From Zobellia uliginosa (lineage in GTDB: Bacteria; Bacteroidota; Bacteroidia; Flavobacteriales; Flavobacteriaceae), in NCBI RefSeq assembly GCF_018860745.1, contig NZ_JAHKPY010000014.1, positions 893,214 to 957,213 of the forward strand: a DNA stretch of 64,000 nucleotides. Direction: 5' to 3'. Below, piece by piece: positions 16,743 to 26,432 of this stretch. Under the pieces are notes generated by a model. That model saw only the letters and a program-made list of their open reading frames with translations. It did not search any database and was not told the DNA's origin. Made by a program: the position numbers and the translations under genes. Each line of letters starts with the position of its first letter. Position 1 is the first letter of the stretch.

Positions 16743-18061
16743 TTGCTTTTCCTAAGCTTTTCAAAAGCATCTACTACAGCATTATGGGTAGCGGAATGCT
16801 TTTTAAAGTGATGGGTCAAAGTTTTCTTTTCGTCTTCCGTGGCACCCAATTGGTTTAAAATATTCATGAGGTGCATTTTCATATGACCTTCTTGTATACC
16901 AGTGGTAACCAAAGAACGTACTGCGGCAAAGTTTTGTGCCAATCCGGCAACAGCAACAATCTGCATTAGTTCTTTTGCAGATGGTTTTCCTAGCATTTCC
17001 ATAGATAGCTTTACCAACGGGTGAAGACTTGTGAGTCCTCCAATGGTCCCGAGCGCCAACGGAAGCTCGATCCAGAATCTAAAAATCCCGTTTTCAATAG
17101 CGGCATGGGTAAGACTGGAATAGATTCCGTCTTTAGCGGCGTAGGCATGTACTCCAGCTTCAACGGCTCTAAAATCGTTTCCTGTTGCCAGAACAACCGC
17201 ATCTATACCGTTCATAATACCTTTGTTGTGCGTAACGGCCCTATGCGGTTCAACCTTGGCGATATTTACCGCTTGAATCATTTTCTCGGCAAACGCCTTT
17301 GATTTCTCCGTGTCTCCGCTTTCAAGGTCTTCCACAGGGCAGCTAACTTCGGCACGAACAACACAGTTGGGTACATAGTTAGATAGTATACTCATTACAA
17401 TTTCAATTGCTTTTTCCTCTTCGGTAAAAAGGGAAAATTCTTGAGCTTCTGCCTTTAAAGTTTTTGCAAACTGCTCTAGGCATGAGTTAATGAAGTTGGC
17501 ACCCATGGCATCTAGGGTTTCAAAAGTGCAATGCAATTGGTAATAGTTATCTAGAGCTGCGGTTTTGTCTCTTAATTCAATTTTATGGATACCGCCCCCA
17601 CGTTTTTCCATGTTTTTGGTAATGGACGAGGCATCCGAAAGAAGCTTTGAATGTACTTGCTCAAAGAAATCGGTTAAATGTTCTTTAGTACCATGGTACA
17701 TAAAATGTACCTGACCTATTTTTTCGGTTCCAAGAACTTCGGCCTTAAAACCACCTTTGTCCAACCAGAATTTCGCGGCCTTGCTTGCAGCGGCAACAAC
17801 GGAACTTTCCTCTATGGCCATAGGTATGGCATAAAGGGTATTGTTAATTAAAAAATTCGGTGCTACTCCTAGCGGCAGATAATAATTAGAAATGGTGTTT
17901 TCTATAAATTCATCATGCAATTGCTGCACATCTTGGGCAACGTTCCAATACCGTTTTAGCAGCATTTTTGATGCATCTGGATCGGCCGTATAATTAGTTG
18001 TTAGCCAATCTATTTTTTGCTCTTTTGTCAGTTTTGAGAATCCCTCTATGGGCTTGGTCAT
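16739..18061 (-). CDS. mvaA: Class II hydroxymethylglutaryl-CoA reductase
   Basis: Converts HMG-CoA and mevalonate in the cytoplasm. 440 residues, the length of class II enzymes. The four catalytic residues known from Pseudomonas mevalonii HMGR are all recognisable: Glu in AIPMAIEESSVVAAAS, Lys in THNKGIMNG, Asp in VLATGNDFRAVEAG and His in QEGHMKMH. Family motifs GGGIHKIELRD and GTIGGLTSLHPLVK are present. Database names often say degradative, but in Flavobacteriia the enzyme is thought to feed isoprenoid synthesis. It is first in a two-gene operon with the GHMP kinase and divergent from dipeptidyl peptidase IV. Confidence 0.92.
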   Translation of the reverse strand: MTKPIEGFSKLTKEQKIDWLTTNYTADPDASKMLLKRYWNVAQDVQQLHDEFIENTISNYYLPLGVAPNFLINNTLYAIPMAIEESSVVAAASKAAKFWLDKGGFKAEVLGTEKIGQVHFMYHGTKEHLTDFFEQVHSKLLSDASSITKNMEKRGGGIHKIELRDKTAALDNYYQLHCTFETLDAMGANFINSCLEQFAKTLKAEAQEFSLFTEEEKAIEIVMSILSNYVPNCVVRAEVSCPVEDLESGDTEKSKAFAEKMIQAVNIAKVEPHRAVTHNKGIMNGIDAVVLATGNDFRAVEAGVHAYAAKDGIYSSLTHAAIENGIFRFWIELPLALGTIGGLTSLHPLVKLSMEMLGKPSAKELMQIVAVAGLAQNFAAVRSLVTTGIQEGHMKMHLMNILNQLGATEDEKKTLTHHFKKHSATHNAVVDAFEKLRKSK

Positions 18062-18214
18062 AGTGTTTGGTTTCGATTGGTAAAGATAATGATAATGGTT
18101 TATACAAAAGATTGAGATAAACCTCGATAATACAAGGGATTTTTATGATTTAAAGTTTATTTCTTTGTAAAATAATCACTAAACTTGGGCGATTTAATCT
18201 TTTTATAACATTCT

Positions 18215-20392
18215 ATGAGAAAAATAGTTTTAAATGTCTCTTTTGTTTTTGCTTTTTTGGCAATTTCTTACGCACAAAAGAAACAAGTTACAGTAGAGGC
18301 AGTTTATGGTGGGGAGTTCTCAATTGAAAGACTTGATGCCCTTAGATCCATGAAAAATGGAAAACAATATACCATTCTAAACAGAGATGCTAATGGTACA
18401 ACTACTATAGATAAGTTTGATTACACAACACAAGAAAAAGTAGGAACTATAGTCAATTCTGCGAATTTACAAGAAATTCAAAGTTTTAGTTCGTATCAGT
18501 TTAGTGATGACGAATCTCAAATTTTATTAGCTACCGAACTAGAGCCAATTTTTAGACACTCTACGCTCGGTATTTTTTATGTGTACGATTTAAAGACCAA
18601 AAAATTGACCAAAGTTTCGGATTCAAAAATTCAAGAGCCTAAACTTGCGCCAGATGGTTCAAAAGTGGCGTATGTAGCAGAAAACAACTTATACCTTTTT
18701 GACCTGACTTCTGGAAGTACGAAACAATTTACAGCAGACGGTGAAAAGAATAAAATCATCAATGGGGTAACGGATTGGGTCTACGAAGAGGAATTTGCCT
18801 TTGTTCGTGCTTTTGACTGGAACACCAACGGGACTAAAATTGCCTTCTTGCGTTTTGATGAGACAGATGTGCCCGAGTTTTCCATGGATGTTTTTGGAAC
18901 GGATTTATATCCAACAAAAGAAACCTTTAAATATCCTAAAGCGGGTGAAGAAAATGCCAAAGTTAGCTTGCATTTATATGACGTTAAAGTAGGCAGTACT
19001 ACATCGGTTGATTTGGAAGATGCGTATTATATTCCACGTATAAAGTGGATGAACAACTCCAATTATTTAAGTGTACAGACTCTTAATAGACATCAGAACG
19101 ATTTAAAGTTATACACTGTAGATGCAAAAAAAAATACTGCAACCGTACTTCTTGAGGAGAAGGACAAAGCCTATATAGATATTACGGATAACCTAACGTT
19201 TTTAGAGGATGACAGTTTTATTTGGACGAGTGAAAAAGATGGTTACAACCATATTTATCTTCATGATCAAGGTGGCAACCTTATCACCCAAATAACCAAA
19301 GGCCCGTGGGAAGTGACCCAATATTACGGATATGACCAAAACGAAGACAAGGTATACTATCAATCTACTGAAAATGGCTCTATCAACCGTGGAGTTTACA
19401 GTATTGAAAGTAGTGGGGAAAACAAAAAGGCCTTGGCAGCAAATGAAGGTACGAATGCAGCAGATTTTAGCACTGATTTCACCTATTTCATACAAACCTA
19501 TTCAAACTCAAAAACACCACCTGTTTACACGTTGCACAAGGCCCTAAGTGGTAAAAAGGTAAAAGACATTAAAAACAATGATAGCTTAATTGAAAAATTG
19601 AAGGATTACGAGATAAGTGAAAAGGAATTCTCAACCATCACCATTAACGGTAATGAGCTTAATATGTACATGGTAAAACCAAAGGATTTTGATGCTTCTA
19701 AAAAATACCCTTTGTTAATGTACCAGTATAGTGGTCCTGGTTCGCAAAGTGTAGCCAACAGTTGGTTGAATGCTAGGGATTTGTGGCATCAGCAATTAGC
19801 CTCTAAAGGCTATTTGGTTGCCTGTGTAGATGGCCGAGGCACAGGATTTAAAGGTTCTGATTTCAAAAAATCGACTTATCTAAATTTGGTTAAATACGAG
19901 ACTGAAGACCAGATTGCAGCAGCTAAAGAATTGAGCAAACTTCCTTATATAGACGAAAAAAGAACAGGTATTTGGGGCTGGAGCTTTGGCGGTCATATGG
20001 CAACCAATTGTATTCTTAAAGGCAATGATGTTTTTGAAACCTCAATTGCGGTAGCACCTGTTACCACTTGGCGTTTTTATGACACGATTTACACAGAGCG
20101 TTTCTTGCGCACTCCAAAAGAAAACCCTGCTGGTTATGATGAGAACTCGCCTCTTAATTATCCTGAAATGTTGAAAGGTAATTACTTGTTGGTTCACGGT
20201 TCTGGTGATGACAATGTGCATGTTCAGAATTCAATGCGTATGATAGAAGCTTTGGTGCAAGCCAATAAACAGTTTGATTGGGCCATTTACCCTGATAAAA
20301 ACCACGGGATTTATGGTGGTAATACTCGTGTTCATCTATTTAATAAAATGACAAATTTCTTGGACGATCACTTATTGCAACCTATAAAATAG
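18215..20392 (+). CDS. Dipeptidyl peptidase IV (S9B), exported
   Basis: Serine exopeptidase releasing X-Pro/X-Ala dipeptides, periplasmic. 725 residues: a signal peptide ending near ISYAQ, a beta-propeller domain (~40-480) with DWVYEEEFAF (the Glu pair that binds the substrate N terminus), then an alpha/beta hydrolase domain. The catalytic triad is complete: Ser in GWSFGGHMAT (~593), Asp in HGSGDDNVH (~665), His in PDKNHGIYGG. A terminator and then a POT peptide transporter gene follow, so released dipeptides may be taken up by the neighbouring gene product. Confidence 0.93.
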   Translation: MRKIVLNVSFVFAFLAISYAQKKQVTVEAVYGGEFSIERLDALRSMKNGKQYTILNRDANGTTTIDKFDYTTQEKVGTIVNSANLQEIQSFSSYQFSDDESQILLATELEPIFRHSTLGIFYVYDLKTKKLTKVSDSKIQEPKLAPDGSKVAYVAENNLYLFDLTSGSTKQFTADGEKNKIINGVTDWVYEEEFAFVRAFDWNTNGTKIAFLRFDETDVPEFSMDVFGTDLYPTKETFKYPKAGEENAKVSLHLYDVKVGSTTSVDLEDAYYIPRIKWMNNSNYLSVQTLNRHQNDLKLYTVDAKKNTATVLLEEKDKAYIDITDNLTFLEDDSFIWTSEKDGYNHIYLHDQGGNLITQITKGPWEVTQYYGYDQNEDKVYYQSTENGSINRGVYSIESSGENKKALAANEGTNAADFSTDFTYFIQTYSNSKTPPVYTLHKALSGKKVKDIKNNDSLIEKLKDYEISEKEFSTITINGNELNMYMVKPKDFDASKKYPLLMYQYSGPGSQSVANSWLNARDLWHQQLASKGYLVACVDGRGTGFKGSDFKKSTYLNLVKYETEDQIAAAKELSKLPYIDEKRTGIWGWSFGGHMATNCILKGNDVFETSIAVAPVTTWRFYDTIYTERFLRTPKENPAGYDENSPLNYPEMLKGNYLLVHGSGDDNVHVQNSMRMIEALVQANKQFDWAIYPDKNHGIYGGNTRVHLFNKMTNFLDDHLLQPIK

Positions 20393-20444
20393 ACTAAACC
20401 AACAAAGATTAGTTAAGGAAGTTCTTGGAGACAAGAAGATGAAC

Positions 20445-20477
20445 CTGATTAAAAAAGAACACTTTAATCAGTTTTTT
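20445..20477 (+). terminator. Terminator after dipeptidyl peptidase IV
   Basis: CTGATTAAA (20445-20453) pairs with TTTAATCAG (20463-20471), followed by six T. An outer 10-bp repeat (20405-20414 with 20480-20489) encloses it and could form a larger structure. Confidence 0.65.
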
Positions 20478-20521
20478 GAAACTAATCTTAATAGAGATCA
20501 ATTTAACAAATAACAAAGTTT

Positions 20522-21916
20522 ATGGCATTAGTAGAAAAGGCACCGCATGAAAAGGAGCTGTTCGGGCATCCGGTAGGTTTATATATTCTGTTTTTTACAG
20601 AAATGTGGGAACGATTTTCATACTACGGTATGAGAGCGTTATTTACATTGTTTTTAGTGGCTGAGACTACTTCTAGTAATGCAGGTTTTGGTTGGAGTAA
20701 TGATGATGCCTTGGCACTTTATGGTTGGTATACCATGTTGGTTTACGTTTCCTCAATACCCGGAGGATGGATTGCCGATAGATTTCTAGGACAGAAGAAG
20801 ACCGTTATGCTTGGGGGAGCTCTATTGTGTGTTGGTCATGCTGTTTTGGCATTGAATTCAGAGACATCGTTTTATCTTGGATGCTTTTTTATTATTCTGG
20901 GTGTAGGATGTCTAAAACCTAATATTTCTTCTATGGTAGGTGGTTTGTATAAGCCCAAAGATGAGAGAAGGGATTTAGGATTCTATATTTTTTATATGGG
21001 TATCAACATAGGTGGTTTCCTTGCACCTATTTTATGTGGCTATATTGGAGAGAATATAAATTGGCATTATGGCTTTGGTCTTGCCGCTATTGGTATGTTC
21101 TTGGGTCAGGCAGTATATATTTGGGGTCAGAAGTATTTGACGCATGTAGGTAATCTTATTAGTAGAAAGAATGAGGCCGATCGAGAAATATTAGATAAGC
21201 CACTTACAAGTATAGAAAAAGACAGAATAAAGGTGCTCCTGATTTCTTTCTTATTAATTATTCTGTTTTGGGCTGCTTTTGAGCAAGCTGGTGGATTAAT
21301 GAATCTTTATGCCATGCAGAAGACAGACCGTAATTTCTTCGGCCTTTTTGAAATTCCAGCTTCAGTTTTTCAATCTGTGAATTCATTTTTTATTATCACC
21401 TTGGCTACGGTTGTTGGTGCTTTTTGGTTGAAATGGCGAAAAGCGGGTAAGGAATCTTCGTCAATTTTTAAGATTGCCGTAGGTATGGTTATTATGGCGC
21501 TCGGTTTTGGGTTTATGAGTGCTGCTTCTCTGCAATACGAGGCTAATGGTTCTTCTGCTATGTACTGGCTAATTTTAGCCTATCTATTACATACTATTGG
21601 AGAGCTTTGTGCTTCTCCGGTGTCATTATCCTACATCACTAAATTGGCGCCACTTAAATATGCCTCTATCATTATGGGACTATATTGGGCGGCTACTGGT
21701 TTGGGAAATAAAGTGGCAGGTTTAATAGGGCAAGCTTCTCAATCATTAGGTGAGTTCGAGATTTTTACGGGAATAGCCGTTATCTGGTCTGCAATTGGCA
21801 TTTTGGTTATTGCCATGTTAAAACCGTTAAAACGGCTTGCTCATGGAGCAGAAGATGGCGAAACAAAAATTACTGATGAAGGCCAAGAGAATTTTGAAAT
21901 AGAAGGACATGTTTAA
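20522..21916 (+). CDS. POT/PTR2-family proton-dependent oligopeptide transporter
   Basis: 464 residues and about 12-14 membrane helices. The family signature E-x-x-E-R-F-x-Y-Y-G is seen at FTEMWERFSYYGMRALF near residue 27. The second PTR2 motif is at DLGFYIFYMGINIGGFLAP, and GELCASPVSLSYITKLAP lies near 365. It imports di- and tripeptides with protons across the inner membrane. It follows dipeptidyl peptidase IV after a terminator. The stop overlaps the stop of the convergent comEC gene by 4 nt. Confidence 0.92.
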   Translation: MALVEKAPHEKELFGHPVGLYILFFTEMWERFSYYGMRALFTLFLVAETTSSNAGFGWSNDDALALYGWYTMLVYVSSIPGGWIADRFLGQKKTVMLGGALLCVGHAVLALNSETSFYLGCFFIILGVGCLKPNISSMVGGLYKPKDERRDLGFYIFYMGINIGGFLAPILCGYIGENINWHYGFGLAAIGMFLGQAVYIWGQKYLTHVGNLISRKNEADREILDKPLTSIEKDRIKVLLISFLLIILFWAAFEQAGGLMNLYAMQKTDRNFFGLFEIPASVFQSVNSFFIITLATVVGAFWLKWRKAGKESSSIFKIAVGMVIMALGFGFMSAASLQYEANGSSAMYWLILAYLLHTIGELCASPVSLSYITKLAPLKYASIIMGLYWAATGLGNKVAGLIGQASQSLGEFEIFTGIAVIWSAIGILVIAMLKPLKRLAHGAEDGETKITDEGQENFEIEGHV

Positions 21917-23940
21917 TTAGACGGTTCAAAATAATAAGCTCCCTTTTTACCAGTTGCGTGAAAAGGGAGTTTTCTTTTTGAACAAGTTTGTTTCCACCTT
22001 TTTATATAAGAGGTATAGTTACTACCATCTGCAATGATATATTTTGGTTTTAGCGTAGTAATTGCTCTTTCAAGATTCAGTTTGGGAGATTGGGTAAGAA
22101 TGAGATAATCAACAGGGGTTTCTTCATTTGGGTATACACTAAGACTATCAATAACCAAAACGGTCTTATCCTGCCATAAATAGCTGTTCTGAACAGGGGA
22201 GTAGGAAATGTTGGAAATTCGCTCGGCAACGCTGTAGTCCTCTATTATGTTAGCTAGTCGCGTGGTGTCATGCGTGAGGACAGCTACAGTTCTTCCGTTT
22301 TGATGTATGAGCGCTGTATTCTTAGTTTGATGAGCAAGAAATAACAAGCTGTTTTTCGAGGTTTGGTAGTTGGAGTAAAGCACCCATAACTGGAATCCTA
22401 TTACTAAAGTGGCTAGTGCCATGATTTTTTTAAAGTTGGGACGGGTCAATAGAATCACGCAGCAAAAGATAATTCCATATGCCAGTATCATTTGAATAGC
22501 ATCAAAAGAGATGTTTTTAAAAATAAAAGCTTCCTGTTGGGCAACCCAGCTTATAGTCCAGTTCATCCAGCCGATCAAAGTGTCATAGATAACTACCAAA
22601 AAATTGGGTAAAGCATCTATTAAGGCAAGCAAGATTACTAGAATACCCATTCCCAGAATAACTCCTAATGCCGGGACAATTAGTAAGTTGCTAATAAAGA
22701 AAAGGCCTGGGAATTGGTGGAAATAAAACAAACTTATGGGTAGTACACCCAATTGTGCAGCTATACTAACGGATAGCAGTTGCCAAATCTTTCGTATAAT
22801 TTTGTTCTTTGGAAACCATAATTTTTGTAAAAGGGGATAGAGCCAAACTATGGCTAAGACGGCTGCATAGCTCATTTGAAATCCTACCTGAAAGATGAGC
22901 TTTGGATTTATAACCAACAAGATGAAGAACATGGATAAGGCTAGAATATTGAAAGTATTTTTAGGTCTATTCAAATACATACTATAGGCTACAAATGAAA
23001 ACATGGTAACAGCCCTTACTACAGATGCAGATAACCCGGAGAGTAGGGCAAAACCCCAAAGTAAAATTACAATTAAAATAAGTTTTAGGGTTTTGCCTCT
23101 AGGAAGTCTCTCAACAGGTGTTAAAAGAAATTGTAATAACAGTAGTAGAATACCAATGTGGAGTCCTGAAACGGCAAGAATATGAACCGCTCCCGCGTTC
23201 TTGTAATCGGTATAGGTTTCTTCGGAGATATCGTTTCGTTGTCCAAGAAGTAAAGCTTGTATAATACTCAATTCATCCTTTCCAAAATTGGCTCTGCTAA
23301 GCTGGGATATAATGTGGGAACGGGCCTTTGAAGCTCTACCGAAAATGGTGGCCGCAGGTTTTTGTATTTTAATAAAATCTTTTTTATCTAATTGGAACTG
23401 ATGTGATATACCCAAATCTTTCAAGTATACCTTGTAGTTGAATTGATGTGGATTTAATGGAGCTTTTATTTCCATGGGAATAGCAGAAAACATCAATTCA
23501 TCATCTACTTGGAGAGTTTGGTACGTTGAATCTTTTACAAAACTTAATAGTACCTTGCCTTCTGCATGTCTACTATTCAGTTTCTCTACTTTAGCCATAT
23601 ACCGATTGGAAAAAGAAGTTGATTTTAATACTCCTGAAACCTTTAAACGCCAAGTGTGGTTACTGGAAAAATCATGGTTGAGGTAGTGGTCTGGATTGTT
23701 TTTGGGGAACGATAGGGATACCGCTAAAACTCCGATAAAAAAGGTAGTAAGAATAGTTAGGTAGCCAAAAATAGGAGATTCGTTTTTTTTATCCACGAAG
23801 CGTAAAATGCCCAGGGCAAAAAGTGGAGTAAGACAGGCAAATAGCGTATATTCAATATCTGAATTAGAATAATTACCGACTATAATACCCAAAATTAGAA
23901 CTAATGTAAGTTTGATGGGTATAAAGCGTAGCAGCTTCAT
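21913..23940 (-). CDS. comEC: ComEC/Rec2-family DNA uptake channel
   Basis: 675 residues. An N-terminal DUF4131 region (~25-190, two helices plus an OB-like fold) precedes the Competence domain (~225-500) with the hallmark AGAVHILAVSGLHIGILLLL and LSGLSASVVRAVTMFSFVAY. Predicted to form the inner-membrane channel for single-stranded DNA uptake. The C-terminal part, where other ComEC proteins carry a metallo-beta-lactamase domain, has no HxHxDH motif here, so the nuclease-like domain looks degenerate. The gene abuts the NlpC/P60 gene directly (stop at 23941, ATG at 23940). Confidence 0.87.
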   Translation of the reverse strand: MKLLRFIPIKLTLVLILGIIVGNYSNSDIEYTLFACLTPLFALGILRFVDKKNESPIFGYLTILTTFFIGVLAVSLSFPKNNPDHYLNHDFSSNHTWRLKVSGVLKSTSFSNRYMAKVEKLNSRHAEGKVLLSFVKDSTYQTLQVDDELMFSAIPMEIKAPLNPHQFNYKVYLKDLGISHQFQLDKKDFIKIQKPAATIFGRASKARSHIISQLSRANFGKDELSIIQALLLGQRNDISEETYTDYKNAGAVHILAVSGLHIGILLLLLQFLLTPVERLPRGKTLKLILIVILLWGFALLSGLSASVVRAVTMFSFVAYSMYLNRPKNTFNILALSMFFILLVINPKLIFQVGFQMSYAAVLAIVWLYPLLQKLWFPKNKIIRKIWQLLSVSIAAQLGVLPISLFYFHQFPGLFFISNLLIVPALGVILGMGILVILLALIDALPNFLVVIYDTLIGWMNWTISWVAQQEAFIFKNISFDAIQMILAYGIIFCCVILLTRPNFKKIMALATLVIGFQLWVLYSNYQTSKNSLLFLAHQTKNTALIHQNGRTVAVLTHDTTRLANIIEDYSVAERISNISYSPVQNSYLWQDKTVLVIDSLSVYPNEETPVDYLILTQSPKLNLERAITTLKPKYIIADGSNYTSYIKRWKQTCSKRKLPFHATGKKGAYYFEPSN

Positions 23941-24519
23941 TTAAAGAATGCGAGTGGCTTTTATGAATGCACTGCTCCAATATCCTTCGCGCAATGAGGA
24001 AACCATTACCCCTCTGGAAGACGATGCATGAACAAACTTAATTTCATTGTTTTTTACGGAAACTACCATGCCAACATGATTAATACGTTTACTACGTTTA
24101 CTTGTTTTAAAGAAAAGTAAGTCCCCTTTTGCAACACTGCTTTTTCGTATAGTTCTGCCTTCTTCGGCCATATGGTATGAGGTGCGAGGAAGTTTTATGT
24201 TATTTTCTCCAAAGGCAACATAAAGAAGTCCAGAGCAATCCATTCCCTTTTTTGTGGTTCCTCCATATTTATACCGCGTACCTGAGAATTTTAAGGCAGA
24301 ATCAATAACATCATCAGCTTTTGAGCGTTTGGCAGAAGGACGTTTTCTAACAGGAGCACGTTCTCTGTGGGGAGTATTGGTACGGGCGGCAACGGTAATT
24401 TTGCGAGGTTGTCTTTGCGCGGCCTTCTTTTTTGAGGACCCACAGCTTGCAACCAAGCAAATAAGCATAAAATATAGAATCTTGCGCACGGGCAGAATAG
24501 ATTGGATTTCGATTTTCAA
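23941..24519 (-). CDS. NlpC/P60 cysteine peptidase, lipoprotein
   Basis: 192 residues. Lipoprotein signal (MLICLVASCGSS) then a basic linker (RERAPVRKRPSAKRSK) and an NlpC/P60 domain from ~70. The catalytic Cys is in DCSGLLYVAFG, the His in RINHVGMVVS, and the third His in KFVHASSSRGV. Predicted to cleave peptide bonds in peptidoglycan stems from the outer-membrane face. The basic linker may bind the wall or LPS. Transcribed with comEC. Confidence 0.88.
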   Translation of the reverse strand: MKIEIQSILPVRKILYFMLICLVASCGSSKKKAAQRQPRKITVAARTNTPHRERAPVRKRPSAKRSKADDVIDSALKFSGTRYKYGGTTKKGMDCSGLLYVAFGENNIKLPRTSYHMAEEGRTIRKSSVAKGDLLFFKTSKRSKRINHVGMVVSVKNNEIKFVHASSSRGVMVSSLREGYWSSAFIKATRIL

Positions 24520-24568
24520 AACTAATTAAATAATCTTTAAAGAAATATGGGCTTTGAAACTGCCTAAC

Positions 24569-26404
24569 TTATTTTTTTGAAGTTTCTACTATCCAGGCAT
24601 CAACCAATTCTTCAAGAATATTTAAGGGTAAAGCTCCGTTTAATAGAACTACATCATGAAATTCACGAATATCAAATTTATCGTTCAATTTGGTTTTAGC
24701 CTTTTTCCGAAGCTCCAGAATTTTATTCATGCCCACTTTATATGCCGTAGCCTGTGAAGGCATAACAATATGGCGTTCTACCATTTTAACAGCATCACTT
24801 TTAGCGTTTGGAGTGTTGTCCACGTAATAATCAATACCTTTTTCTCGAGTCCATTTTTTGGAATGTATTCCCGTGTCAACTACCAATCTGCACGCACGCC
24901 ACAGCTCCATAGCAAGTCTCCCAAAGTCGGAATACGGGTCGCTATACATACCCATTTCTTTTGGGACTTTTTCGGAATATAAGCCCCAACCTTCAATATA
25001 AGCAGTATAACCGCCCATTTTTCGGAACATAGGAATACCTTCTAGCTCTTGTGCAATAGCAATTTGCATGTGATGGCCAGGAATACCTTCATGATAGGCT
25101 AAGGCTTCCATCTGGTAGTTGGGCATTGCCATGATATCGTACATATTTGCATAATAAGTTCCCGGACGGGATCCGTCTATTGCAGGTTGTTGATAAAATG
25201 CCTTGCCCGCTGCTTTTTCCCTAAAAGGCTCAACTGCTTTTACTATGATTTCGGCTTTTGGTTTGGTTAGGAAAAGTTCATCTAACCTACCCTTCATGCT
25301 GTCTATAATCATGGTAGCTTTTTTCATGTAGTCATCCCTACCTTTTTTACTATCAGGATAATAAAATTGCTTGTCGTTTTTCATGAAGGTAAAAAAGTCC
25401 TGTAAACTCCCCTTAAAACCTACCTTGTTTTTAATAGCTTCCATTTCCGAATGAATGCGTTCAACTTCGGAAAGGCCCAACTCATGTATTTCGTCGGAGG
25501 TCATATTGGTAGTGGTAGTTCTGGCCAGTGCATTATTGAAAAATGCATCGCCGTTCGGAAACTTCCAGGCTCCATCATCGCTATTTGCCCTTTTCTCCTG
25601 TTCTTTTAAAAAGGAAATTAATTTTTCGTATGCGGGTTTTACGGAAGATACTAAAGCCTTTTCCGCATTTTCAATCAATGTATTTTTTTCTTCCTTGGTG
25701 ATATCTAAAGCATTCACCTTTACTGAAAAATCTTGTAATAGTGTACTTTGTTTCTTTCCAGTTTCAAAAGGTTCTCCTTTTAAGATGTTCGTGCAGGACT
25801 CCAATACTTTTGGAAAAACAAATTTTGGCAGCATAATACCTGCCGCTTCACGTTCCTTTAGTGCTATAATGGTTTGGTCAAAAAACGTTCCAACCCCATT
25901 TAATCTTGAGACATATGCTTCAGCATCGTTTTTGGTGGTTATTTTGTGCATGTTGATTAAAAACGAAGGAACCTGAGAATGAATTCCGAACATCTGGTTT
26001 ACGGGATAATTGTACAAGCGATATTGGTAATCCTCAATTTCATTTTCAAAATGTTGCACTGCCAATCTGTAGCTTAATTTTGTTGGCTCGTCTAGAGAAT
26101 TGATTTGGGTAGAGTCTTTTAAAAAAGCCAAACGTGATTTGCTGCGCTCCAGCTTCTCCTCTTCAGCGTTCTTTGATAGGTCGTCCCATTTGTCATAATC
26201 GGTCTTATCACCTAAGTAGGTTTGTGTCATTGGCGATAATGCAACATCTTCATCCCATTTTTTTTGAAACCAGTCGTTCAGTGCTTTGGAAGCACTTGCT
26301 ATTTCTTTAGGTGAAACTGCTTCTTTTGTATTGTTCTCTTCCTTACAGCCGGTAGTGATTAGGATAGCGAAAATTAGGGTGATCGTACTGATTTTATAGG
26401 TCAT
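24569..26404 (-). CDS. DUF885 metallopeptidase-like lipoprotein
   Basis: About 611 residues from the ATG at 26404, chosen because it gives a lipoprotein signal (IFAILITTGCKEEN); the longer frame to 26455 would run into lpxB. The DUF885 domain holds AYHEGIPGHHMQIAIAQ, an HExxxxHH-type zinc motif, and AYIEGWGLYSEKVPKEMG with a possible third ligand Glu. Predicted exported zinc peptidase; the substrate is unknown. It lies 28 nt downstream of lpxB, so probably co-transcribed. Confidence 0.82.
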   Translation of the reverse strand: MTYKISTITLIFAILITTGCKEENNTKEAVSPKEIASASKALNDWFQKKWDEDVALSPMTQTYLGDKTDYDKWDDLSKNAEEEKLERSKSRLAFLKDSTQINSLDEPTKLSYRLAVQHFENEIEDYQYRLYNYPVNQMFGIHSQVPSFLINMHKITTKNDAEAYVSRLNGVGTFFDQTIIALKEREAAGIMLPKFVFPKVLESCTNILKGEPFETGKKQSTLLQDFSVKVNALDITKEEKNTLIENAEKALVSSVKPAYEKLISFLKEQEKRANSDDGAWKFPNGDAFFNNALARTTTTNMTSDEIHELGLSEVERIHSEMEAIKNKVGFKGSLQDFFTFMKNDKQFYYPDSKKGRDDYMKKATMIIDSMKGRLDELFLTKPKAEIIVKAVEPFREKAAGKAFYQQPAIDGSRPGTYYANMYDIMAMPNYQMEALAYHEGIPGHHMQIAIAQELEGIPMFRKMGGYTAYIEGWGLYSEKVPKEMGMYSDPYSDFGRLAMELWRACRLVVDTGIHSKKWTREKGIDYYVDNTPNAKSDAVKMVERHIVMPSQATAYKVGMNKILELRKKAKTKLNDKFDIREFHDVVLLNGALPLNILEELVDAWIVETSKK

Positions 26405-26432
26405 AAATAGATATTTTCTGGTAATGAAGTTA

